Positions 1-5,028 of a stretch of DNA of 5,028 nt are shown in pieces (the stretch's first letter is position 1; each line of letters starts with the position of its first letter). The notes under the pieces were generated by a model, which saw only the letters and a program-made list of their open reading frames with translations, had not been told where the DNA came from and did not search any database. The translations under genes were made by a program, and so were the position numbers. Origin of the DNA: JAJTFW01 sp964534995 (lineage in GTDB: Bacteria > Bacteroidota > Bacteroidia > AKYH767-A > OLB10); assembly GCA_964534995.1 (NCBI GenBank), contig CAZHSC010000128.1, positions 1-5,028 of the forward strand, in the 5' to 3' direction.

Positions 1-57
1 GAAATCACCTTACGAGCGTATTTTTATCATGGTTATCCGAAACCTACTTGACGCAAA

Positions 58-79
58 CCCTACGATTGCCCTACGATTG
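58..79. repeat. 11-bp tandem duplication, two copies
   Basis: CCCTACGATTG occurs twice back to back (58-68 and 69-79). The copies are identical. It lies in noncoding sequence upstream of the Ogt-like fragment. It may be a simple slippage duplication or a paired binding site; nothing else in the window repeats it. Confidence 0.6.
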
Positions 80-139
80 TCGAACAATTAACCGTTTTGT
101 AAGCGCCATGAATTATTTTTGGATGAAAGGACTCCGCCC

Positions 140-349
140 ATGACTTTACCTCCCCACAAAATTTATCTTGGCGAGTTGAACGGTTCTCCCCTCGGAGATT
201 TTCGCCTCGCTGCCTCGGACCTGGGCTTGGTTGCCGTCGAGTGGGCTTTTGCCCAGCCATTGCAACTGTACCACGTCAAATACAGCTTGAGCATAAACCC
301 TGCTCCCCGCCATGCTGCATACAGTCAAAAGAAGCATCATTCCTTTTAG
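140..349 (+). pseudogene. Truncated Ogt-like methyltransferase N-terminus
   Basis: The first 35 or so residues from ATG 140 resemble the N-terminus of Ogt/MGMT enzymes, which remove alkyl groups from O6-alkylguanine in DNA by transfer to a cysteine. Visible are the SPLG turn (as in TPLG of E. coli Ogt), the following strand and Asp (FRLAASD), and GLVAVEW (compare RAVEW in E. coli Ogt). An AAAGGA (126-131) sits 8 bases before the ATG; the frame could also open at TTG 119. The resemblance stops soon after VEW. The remaining residues look unlike the family, and the frame ends at 349 after about 69 residues, whereas family members are about 160-180. The DNA-binding helix region and the PCHR active-site motif are absent. 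I therefore read it as a dead fragment, or as an assembly join. The match is by eye over a short stretch, so a chance resemblance remains possible. Confidence 0.42.
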
Positions 350-445
350 CAGACCGCTCCGCTTTAAAGGTGTATACAGTGCCCGGCCCCGCAGCCAGGA
401 GGATTTTTTGAGTTCCGGATTTTTCAGCGATGGAGATTCAGGAAT
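146..445 (-). pseudogene. Signal-peptide-like N-terminal fragment, truncated
   Basis: On the minus strand a frame is open from 445 down to the stop at 146. Its only ATGs near the hydrophobic core are a pair at 335-340. Read through, it has basic residues (LKRSGLLKG), a hydrophobic core (MMLLLTVCSMAG) and a plausible signal peptidase I site (RVYAQ before AVFDV), which is typical of Bacteroidota secreted proteins. No ATG, GTG or TTG precedes the basic segment in this frame; the frame is closed by a TGA at 446-448. The real start may therefore have been lost or shifted, or translation starts at the ATG pair. After about residue 30 from the ATG, inside the Ogt-like region of the other strand, the sequence stops looking protein-like. 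No family is recognised. It could be a remnant of a secreted protein gene or a chance open frame. Confidence 0.25.
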
Positions 446-504
446 TCAAACATAAAGAATTTATTCGTGCATTCTTTTAATTTTCAAATTCCTAATTTCG
501 GCAA

Positions 505-957
505 ATGAAAACGAAGCATGGTAAAACAGCCCTCCTCCTCCTTCTGTTTTCCCTGCATATTGCGTGTAATTCAGACGATATCCGGAGTCATATTAACAAG
601 GCAGGTGAAATGGCAGGCGAAACGGCAGGCGGGTTCGCTGCAGGGGTGAGCAGTGGCGTAGGCAAGGCTTTTGAAATGAAGGTGACCTTAAGTGATTCGC
701 TGAAGGCAGCCGGCCTTTCTTTGGGAAAAGTCAGTATGAATGACTCCGCCGGAAATGATAATATCCTTACCGTTTATATGATCTTCAGCAGGGATTTTTC
801 CAATACCATTACTGCGAAAGTATTCGATAAAGAGAATGTGGAAATGGGAAGGGTGAAAACAAAAGTAGAGAAAATGAAAGAGGAGGCCGGCTTTGTGGAT
901 TTCCATTTCGACCCGCGTACCAATATGGATTCAGACTGTAAAGTGATCCTCGAATAA
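505..957 (+). CDS. Small lipoprotein, unknown function
   Basis: This 150-residue protein begins with a lipoprotein signal peptide: basic residues K2, K4 and K7, a hydrophobic run A9-L17, and a lipobox-like LHIAC ending in Cys21, the expected lipidated residue. Asp24-Asp25 follow closely, which resembles the acidic surface-export signal described for Bacteroidota lipoproteins, so outer-leaflet exposure is possible. Residues 33-55 are Gly/Ala-rich (AGEMAGETAGGFAAG and onward), like a flexible or helix-packing linker. Residues 57-150 alternate polar and hydrophobic residues as in a compact beta domain, with LSDSLKAAGLSLGK, a central VYMIFSRDF strand, and FDPRTNMDSDCKVILE at the end. I recall similar uncharacterised small lipoproteins in this phylum but no named function. 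ATG 505 is the natural start because the signal peptide begins there. The FISUMP gene starts 29 bases downstream, suggesting co-transcription. Confidence 0.85.
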   Translation: MKTKHGKTALLLLLFSLHIACNSDDIRSHINKAGEMAGETAGGFAAGVSSGVGKAFEMKVTLSDSLKAAGLSLGKVSMNDSAGNDNILTVYMIFSRDFSNTITAKVFDKENVEMGRVKTKVEKMKEEAGFVDFHFDPRTNMDSDCKVILE

Positions 958-986
958 TGGAAATAAATACCGCAACAGCATAAAAA

Positions 987-1580
987 ATGATGGTCAAAGC
1001 CAATGATATCAAAAGCAGGAGAAGTAGGATAAAGCGTATGCTTTTCCTGTTACTGCTTGGTTCGGTAAGTTTTATGTATTCCGGCCCTGCTTCGCTCGGT
1101 GACTGGAAAATACTACCCCGTGATACCCTCCGCATAGGGAATACGGTCTGGATGACGAAAAATGTAAGCATTCCGGTGCCCAATAGTTTCTGGTATGAAC
1201 GCGATTCCGCCGCCAACGCTGAAAACGGAAGATTGTATTTTTTCAGCAGCGCCCTGGCAGCATGTCCTGCCGGTTGGCATCTGCCCAGTGATGAGGAATG
1301 GCAGGCCCTGATTGATCATTTCGGGGGCGACTCGCTGGCAGGTACGGCGCTGCTCGCCGGAGGATCTTCCGCGCTCAACCTAACGCTGTCGGGTTACCGA
1401 AGTGGCAACAGTTCCAGCGATCTCTTTGGGAAGAAAGGTGAACAGGGCTTTTACTGGACGTCCACCGTGAAGGGGGAGCAAACAGCTTATGCAAGACAGT
1501 TTTCCGCAAATACTCCGCAAATCATTGCTACCTATTACCGCCGGGCCAATGCCTTTTCAGTCCGGTATGTTAAAGATTAA
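987..1580 (+). CDS. Secreted FISUMP-domain protein
   Basis: The 197-residue product matches the FISUMP family (Fibrobacter succinogenes major paralogous domain, Fib_succ_major), exported proteins found in Fibrobacter and Bacteroidota whose molecular role is not settled. Basic residues (K9-R17, RRSRIKR) and a hydrophobic stretch 19-31 form an N-terminal signal or anchor, with possible cleavage near SGPA (32-35). The domain runs from about 48 to 197. Its hallmarks in order are IGNTVWMTKNV (50-60), CPAGWHLPSDEEW (93-105), GYRSG (136-140), GFYWTST (154-160), AYARQF (167-172) and YRRANAFSVRYVKD (184-197). All the usual blocks are present, so it appears intact, in a short single-domain form. An alternative start at ATG 1038 has an AGGA 8 bases upstream but would drop the basic n-region, so 987 is preferred. 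It lies 29 bases after the lipoprotein gene. Confidence 0.88.
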   Translation: MMVKANDIKSRRSRIKRMLFLLLLGSVSFMYSGPASLGDWKILPRDTLRIGNTVWMTKNVSIPVPNSFWYERDSAANAENGRLYFFSSALAACPAGWHLPSDEEWQALIDHFGGDSLAGTALLAGGSSALNLTLSGYRSGNSSSDLFGKKGEQGFYWTSTVKGEQTAYARQFSANTPQIIATYYRRANAFSVRYVKD

Positions 1581-1695
1581 GATGAAAAGCTGCTTTATCG
1601 CCCATCGCTGCATTTACCTGAAAATGTCCGGTGCCCTTTATCTGATTTCAATACGCGCCCTCCTCCCTTTGTTAATTAATAGCTTTTAACTTTCC

Positions 1696-2547
1696 TTGAA
1701 ATACGCTTCCCTGAGCCCCGGAGTACGCCACATGCTGCTGGCTACTTTCTGGTTTGCCCTGATGAATGTATGTGTCAAGATGCTGGTGCACCTGCCTACT
1801 ATGGAACTGGTTTTTTTCAGGTGCGGCATTGCCACCATCATTTGCTTTGTAAGTCTTTACCGTGCCGGCGTCAACTGGACGGGGAGCAACCGGCTCCTGC
1901 TCCTGCTGCGCGGGGGCTTCGGCACCCTTGCGCTCTTTTTATTCTTCTATACCGTGCAGCACATGCCGTTGGGTACTGCGGTCACCATCCAGTATCTTTC
2001 ACCGGTCTTCACATCGGTATTTGCCGTCTTTTTGCTGCGTGAACCGCTTCGTCCGCTGCAGGTATTCTCCTTCCTCATTTCCTTTGGAGGAGTCTTGCTG
2101 ATGAAAGGTGTGGATACGGGTGTGAGCTGGACTTTGCTGACGGCCGGAATTGTTTCCGCTGTTTTCTCAGCCCTGGCCTATAACATGGTACGCACGCTGC
2201 GCGAACGTGAACATCCGCTGGTGGTGGTGCTGCACTTTCAGCTGCTGGGTGCTCTCACGGGCGCCGCATTTTCAGTGTTTGACTGGCAGATGCCGGAGGG
2301 AAGCGACTGGATTTTTTTGTTGTTGCTGGGCATCTTTACGCAGCTCGGTCAGGAACATCTTACCCGTTCTTTGCAGATGGAAAACATGGCCAGGGTTTCC
2401 ATCCTCAATTATCTCGGGGTGGGCTATGCCCTTTTGTTCGGATGGTTTTTCTTTGATGAAAGATATGGCTTGCAGGAGTATGCCGGAATGCTGTTGGTGC
2501 TCGCCGGTGTGGTTTTGAATCTGTTTACTTCCCGCGAAAGGCGCTGA
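1696..2547 (+). CDS. EamA-family (DMT superfamily) transporter
   Basis: This 283-residue integral membrane protein has the duplicated EamA architecture of drug/metabolite transporters: two repeats of about five helices (roughly 10-137 and 145-278), close to the usual 280-300 residues. Recognisable blocks include FWFALMNVCVKML (18-30), MELVFFRCG (36-44), the helix 3-4 region RGGFGTLALFLFFYTVQHMPLGTA (72-95, described here only by its ends RGGFG and PLGTA), and IQYLSPVF (98-105). The repeat-paired acidic residues are LLREP (113-117) and FFDER (252-256). It should export or import a small metabolite across the inner membrane; the substrate cannot be read from sequence. The start is TTG 1696: a TAA at 1687-1689 closes the frame upstream, and the first ATG (1732) would remove residues SPGVRH just ahead of helix 1, which relatives usually keep. 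No functional tie to neighbouring genes is visible. Confidence 0.9.
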   Translation: MKYASLSPGVRHMLLATFWFALMNVCVKMLVHLPTMELVFFRCGIATIICFVSLYRAGVNWTGSNRLLLLLRGGFGTLALFLFFYTVQHMPLGTAVTIQYLSPVFTSVFAVFLLREPLRPLQVFSFLISFGGVLLMKGVDTGVSWTLLTAGIVSAVFSALAYNMVRTLREREHPLVVVLHFQLLGALTGAAFSVFDWQMPEGSDWIFLLLLGIFTQLGQEHLTRSLQMENMARVSILNYLGVGYALLFGWFFFDERYGLQEYAGMLLVLAGVVLNLFTSRERR

Positions 2548-2630
2548 AGAAGGGTGGTTTCACATCCGTATTATTTGTTTCAACGTGCAAATTTCCCCGT
2601 TCGGTTGTTCCTTCCTGCCCGGTGGAGGCC

Positions 2631-2768
2631 GAAAGTTACGGCGTGAAGTATTCAGAGCTTTAACCAGTTCTTACAAAAGCCATTCAGGAGCAGCAAGTGA
2701 TTATTCAGGATCAGGAGACAAGAATCCAGCGTTTGGAAAAATTGATTTCTGAATTGGAGAAGAAGTAA
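2631..2768 (+). pseudogene. Remnant of tail-fibre/S74-chaperone-type C-terminus
   Basis: One frame reads ESYGVKYSEL, then TAA (2661-2663), then PVLTKAIQEQQ and a coiled coil (IQDQETRIQRLEKLISELEKK) to a stop at 2766-2768. This is the typical end of Bacteroidota proteins with a tail-fibre or Peptidase_S74 intramolecular chaperone domain. There, a G(V/I)xYxELIPVL-like segment leads into KAIQEQQ and a C-terminal heptad helix. The in-frame TAA sits where relatives have a hydrophobic residue, usually Ile or Val. Upstream of about 2625 the frame (FPRSVVPSCPVEAE, 2592-2633) is poorly conserved, and no GLIAQEV-type motif is visible. The catalytic and stem parts are therefore gone. The fragment is a decayed 3' end, left between two convergent genes. 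Family assignment is by pattern recognition; the stop codon and coiled coil are directly visible. Confidence 0.72.
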
Positions 2769-2774
2769 TGTAGT

Positions 2775-2799
2775 GTTGGCTTCGGGAGCCTCAGCCAAC
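2775..2799. repeat. Hairpin, 7-bp stem and 11-base loop
   Basis: GTTGGCT (2775-2781) and AGCCAAC (2793-2799) are perfect inverted repeats. An alternative inner pairing GGCT/AGCC (2778-2781, 2787-2790) leaves a small TCGGG loop. It overlaps the first unit of the 22-bp tandem repeat. No T-run follows on either strand, so it is not a standard intrinsic terminator, though it lies between convergent genes where one is expected. Confidence 0.55.
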
Positions 2800-2824
2800 G
2801 AATTCGGGAACCTCAGCCAACGGA
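2781..2824. repeat. 22-bp tandem repeat, two copies
   Basis: Two adjacent 22-base units (2781-2802 and 2803-2824) match at 20 of 22 positions. The core is TTCGGGARCCTCAGCCAACG; they differ at the eighth base (G or A) and the twenty-first. The array begins 12 bases after the stop of the decayed S74-type fragment. It has the look of a dispersed intergenic repeat family in Bacteroidota genomes, but only these copies are visible here. Confidence 0.75.
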
Positions 2825-2828
2825 TGTG

Positions 2829-2860
2829 TTTCGCTGCCTGAGGCACCAGAAGGCAGCAAA
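2829..2860. terminator. Possible bidirectional terminator hairpin
   Basis: TTT-C-GCTGCCT (2829-2839) pairs with AGGCAGC-AAA (2851-2860), giving a 7-bp G+C-rich stem extended by three A-T pairs around a single bulged C, with an 11-base loop. It lies 13 bases past the stop of the minus-strand gene ending at 2874, the right place to end that transcript and perhaps read-through from the plus strand. The short T/A runs belong to the stem itself and no separate T-tract follows, so termination is inferred from position only. Confidence 0.35.
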
Positions 2861-2873
2861 TAGGTACTGCGGG

Positions 2874-4421
2874 TTAATACTTCACCATCTTCCTACTCAC
2901 CCGTCCTTTCTCTGTAATAATACTAATAATATACAAACCATTGGAATAGCCACTCATCTCCAGGCTTCGACTAAAATCGCTGCTTTGCAACGCATGCTTT
3001 TCGCTGAATATTTTTTTACCGGTGGCGTCATACATTTCTAAAATTATATTTTTTCCTTTGAGAGAGGAAACATTAATAAATGCTTTTTGCCATGCGGGTT
3101 CGTAGTACACCTGTAAGTTAGGCGGAGTTACATGTATGGTATTTAGACCTACAGTGAGCGTATCGCACACACTGCCGCTATCGGGCCCCAGCTCGTAGTG
3201 AGGGTTGTTGGGCAACCCGTAATAGCATCTATGCCCACCCAAATAGAAACTATACGGTTGAAAATCGCAAGCGGCACCTAAACTGTCGGGGGAGTTTACT
3301 ACCGAGATATATGTGTTTTCTGTAAGCCAGGTGGTATCGCAATACAAATAAAAAAAAGCGCAGTCGTTGGATTCGTACCCATTGCTTAAATATACTTTAT
3401 TATCGGGACCCAATTGGAGCATTCCTGCTAATACTCCTCCTGCATTGTTAATAAATTCCCATTGTCCCAAAGTATCTTGTGTTGCCAGTACATTGGGAGC
3501 GTTTAAATCGTACTGAAATAAATAAGAAAAATAGGGTGGTGCCGTCTGTAATGGAACTACAGTTGTGTACAATTTACTTTCATCGGGTGATAGCGCCAGG
3601 CTCCAGTAATTTACAATGGGAGCGCTTTGATGCTGGCGGAAAGTAACGGGATTTGAAAACAAACCTGTGCATCGATTAAAGTCTAACATTTCAAGAAGAC
3701 TATTCGCAGTGCATTGATACAATTTGGTTCCTGTTTTATTGAATTTATAATTATTAGTATTAGTTTGTATAAAAGACCCAATATTCTGAATAAAAGGTCC
3801 ACTTACACCACTAGGGTCAACTAAAAACACATAAAAACTATTTTGTGGAATTTGTGGATCCCAGTTTTTTCCAATCACCCACCAGTCTCTTCCATTGCCA
3901 TGTTTTACCGCTGCAATTTCATCCACAAAGGGAAGTGGCGAGAGTTGTATGTTTTTTTGCACCACCTTGCCTAATCCTGCATTATAGCTTAAATCAATTT
4001 TGGAATAATAAAATCCGGGATTGGTTGTGGTGGTAATTCCAACATGAAACAAGTAAAATTTATTGATATCGGCAGGGTCAGGTACAATGGTCATTTCCTG
4101 GTACCAAGCTGATGATTTAATACTATCCCCACTTTCCATTTCAATGTTATTTCTATTTATAACGTACCCCATTTGATTTATTCCATTCAGCCAATTTTGA
4201 ACCTTTGGTGAAGCAGAATAAAATAACATACTACCGGCACTATCAGAAATACTGGCACAAGTGCCTCTGGCTTGAAGAATGCTTGTAGTAGGAGTAGGGT
4301 TATTTAAATTAATAAAGTCTATTGCAGAGCTATCACCAAAAACCCAGAACCTGTCTGTAAACTGTGCATTCAGGCAAATAGAGTTTACGAGTAATAACAT
4401 AATGAAAAGTCCGCGTATCAT
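2874..4421 (-). CDS. T9SS-exported surface protein with C-terminal sorting domain
   Basis: The 515-residue product starts with a Sec signal peptide (residues 1-20, cleavage after NAQ). The N-terminal half follows a pattern common in large Bacteroidota secreted proteins: RFWVFGDSSAIDF (24-36), CASISDSAGSMLFYS (55-69), IVPDPADINKFYLFHV (112-127), then AVKHGNGRDWWVIGK (171-185). Later come LALSPDESKLYT and LGPDNKVYLSNG repeats of beta-propeller-like strands, ending in CDFQPYSFYLGG and YGLPNNPHYELGP. The last 80 or so residues (about 436-515) are a type A T9SS sorting domain: FINVSSL, IILEMYDATGKKI, SGYSNGLYIISI and a basic KMVKY end. The usual YPNP-like opening is degenerate (VYYEPAW). The protein should pass the outer membrane by T9SS and be anchored or released; its ligand or function is unknown. 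Its ATG overlaps the stop of the upstream gene as ATGA. Confidence 0.88.
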   Translation of the reverse strand: MIRGLFIMLLLVNSICLNAQFTDRFWVFGDSSAIDFINLNNPTPTTSILQARGTCASISDSAGSMLFYSASPKVQNWLNGINQMGYVINRNNIEMESGDSIKSSAWYQEMTIVPDPADINKFYLFHVGITTTTNPGFYYSKIDLSYNAGLGKVVQKNIQLSPLPFVDEIAAVKHGNGRDWWVIGKNWDPQIPQNSFYVFLVDPSGVSGPFIQNIGSFIQTNTNNYKFNKTGTKLYQCTANSLLEMLDFNRCTGLFSNPVTFRQHQSAPIVNYWSLALSPDESKLYTTVVPLQTAPPYFSYLFQYDLNAPNVLATQDTLGQWEFINNAGGVLAGMLQLGPDNKVYLSNGYESNDCAFFYLYCDTTWLTENTYISVVNSPDSLGAACDFQPYSFYLGGHRCYYGLPNNPHYELGPDSGSVCDTLTVGLNTIHVTPPNLQVYYEPAWQKAFINVSSLKGKNIILEMYDATGKKIFSEKHALQSSDFSRSLEMSGYSNGLYIISIITEKGRVSRKMVKY

Positions 4422-5028
4422 GGTGTAATAGTAGTTTTTAAGGTTTCAATACTACCATCTACAGAAGTAATTTGAACCAAATACATCCCAGGCGAGATAC
4501 TATGTAAATTTATTTTTAACTCATTGGTGTTTTCAGGCCAGGGAATAGTGCCAATTAATTTTTCGTGTAAATCATAAACATCAATTTTAACCGGCAACGC
4601 ACTTGCCACTGTTTTTAGAATAGTGAAAGCCCCTTTGTTGGGAACCGGATATATTTTATATTTATTGCTTAACGATAAAAGTTGCGAGAGCATCCGATAA
4701 GATAATTGTGTATCGTCTACATCCAATTGTAAAATAGCTCTGGCTCTATACACAGCCTCGCCACCAAAGATGGGAAGTTGGTAGGCGATAAAGAGCAAAT
4801 CATTTCTACGCCCTTCATCAAACACCAGGGTATCAGAATTTTCAGATCCTGTGATGCAAACCTCATCTACTAAACAGGTATTGTACTCAATAAGCTCGGC
4901 AGGTGAAATAGATTGGCTTTGAACCAGGGCATTGGCCAAATCACCGTTTTCTAAATGTATGTCGTCAAACTGTATGTCGCTATTTGGAGTGCCTGGTCTC
5001 TTTTCATGCCTGCTGCCTGATATTTCAA
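4418..5028 (-). CDS. T9SS sorting-domain protein, 5' end outside window
   Basis: The frame stays open to the right edge, so only the last 202 residues are seen; a TTG at 4937-4939 is merely internal. The visible part opens with a low-complexity region containing IQFDDIHLENGDL, then TCLVDEVCITGSENSDTLVF and a helical stretch YRARAILQLDVDD. This resembles the tails of long Bacteroidota surface or adhesin-like proteins, where short motifs such as DIHLENG recur; no family is assigned. The last 82 residues (4418-4666) form a clear type A T9SS sorting domain: YKIYPVPNKGAFTI, VKIDVYDLHEKLIG, HSISPGMYLVQI and a Lys/Thr-rich end. Secretion across the outer membrane by T9SS is expected. Its TGA (4418-4420) overlaps the ATG of the next gene by 4 bases, so the two are co-transcribed and probably translationally coupled. 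The promoter lies beyond the window. Confidence 0.85.
   Translation of the reverse strand, partial: EISGSRHEKRPGTPNSDIQFDDIHLENGDLANALVQSQSISPAELIEYNTCLVDEVCITGSENSDTLVFDEGRRNDLLFIAYQLPIFGGEAVYRARAILQLDVDDTQLSYRMLSQLLSLSNKYKIYPVPNKGAFTILKTVASALPVKIDVYDLHEKLIGTIPWPENTNELKINLHSISPGMYLVQITSVDGSIETLKTTITP

Larger units (their letters stand above)
1..504. other. Left flank without an intact gene
   Basis: This stretch has no convincing full-length gene. It holds a short 11-bp tandem duplication, an Ogt-like N-terminal fragment on the plus strand (from 140) and a signal-peptide-like fragment on the minus strand (146-445), both listed separately. From about 446 to 504 the DNA is A+T-rich, as expected just ahead of the lipoprotein gene at 505. 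TAATTTTC (478-485) and TAATTTCG (493-500) each match the Bacteroidota -7 element TAnnTTTG at all but one position. I found no -33 TTG partner at proper spacing, so no promoter is called. A perfect AGGAGG at 397-402 is followed only by very short reading frames. Confidence 0.5.

Noticed and set aside
60..260. 66-codon minus-strand open frame
   Set aside because: It is Arg/Pro-rich without any recognisable motif, and lies antisense to the Ogt-like fragment.
397..452. AGGAGG followed by a TTG (408) or ATG (430) start
   Set aside because: Both frames close after about 15 codons, and Bacteroidota seldom rely on such a Shine-Dalgarno site. A chance match.
957..983. Tiny ORF from an ATG overlapping the lipoprotein stop (TAATG)
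   Set aside because: It has only eight codons, and the FISUMP gene starts just after it. No evidence of a function.
809..1216. 135-codon minus-strand open frame with a hydrophobic stretch
   Set aside because: It is antisense to the end of the lipoprotein gene and the start of the FISUMP gene, both of which have clear family or signal-peptide features. Its Leu/Ile run is the complement of coding sequence.
1668..1687. TTTG and TAGCTTTT as a Bacteroidota -33/-7 promoter for the transporter
   Set aside because: Only 8 bases separate the two boxes, far less than the roughly 19-20 needed.
1770..2518. Several plus-strand open frames inside the transporter gene
   Set aside because: They are out-of-frame shadows rich in Cys, Arg and Ser, while the EamA frame shows ten membrane helices and conserved blocks.
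2652..2846. 64-codon minus-strand open frame
   Set aside because: It is antisense to the S74-type coiled-coil remnant and crosses the tandem repeat.
2826..3041. 71-codon plus-strand open frame
   Set aside because: It is antisense to the C-terminal sorting domain of the T9SS gene and begins in the hairpin region.

Overview
The window reads as a chromosomal piece of a Bacteroidota bacterium, most likely of the Chitinophagales/Saprospiria/Sphingobacteriia type. The evidence is two secreted proteins with C-terminal type IX secretion (T9SS, Por) sorting domains, a FISUMP-domain secreted protein, a small lipoprotein with acidic residues just after its lipidation cysteine, and the scarcity of Shine-Dalgarno-like start contexts. 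No RNA gene, CRISPR array or intact mobile element was seen.

Layout. Positions 1-504 hold no convincing intact gene. They carry a plus-strand fragment resembling the N-terminus of an Ogt-type methylated-DNA-cysteine methyltransferase, and facing it on the minus strand a fragment with a signal-peptide-like start. Positions 505-2547 carry three plus-strand genes: a small lipoprotein, a FISUMP-domain secreted protein 29 bases downstream, and, after a 115-base gap, a 10-helix EamA/DMT-family transporter. Positions 2548-2873 separate convergent genes. This gap contains a decayed C-terminal coiled coil of a tail-fibre/S74-chaperone-type protein, broken by an in-frame stop, then a two-copy 22-bp tandem repeat and two hairpins. 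Positions 2874-5028 carry two minus-strand genes for T9SS-exported proteins. They overlap by 4 bases (ATGA), and the upstream one runs off the right edge.

How the genes fit together. The lipoprotein and FISUMP gene are probably co-transcribed envelope or surface genes of unknown role. The EamA transporter may be in the same transcript but has no visible functional link. The two T9SS cargo genes are an operon, probably translationally coupled, whose products should cross the outer membrane and be surface-anchored or released. Base composition differs sharply between the halves: parts of the left half are G+C-rich and parts of the right half are very A+T-rich. The change falls in or near the gap holding the decayed gene and the repeats.

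I found no clear new multi-gene system. The most interesting signals are the traces of lost genes: the S74-type remnant with repeats at 2631-2860 and the head-to-head truncated fragments at 140-445.
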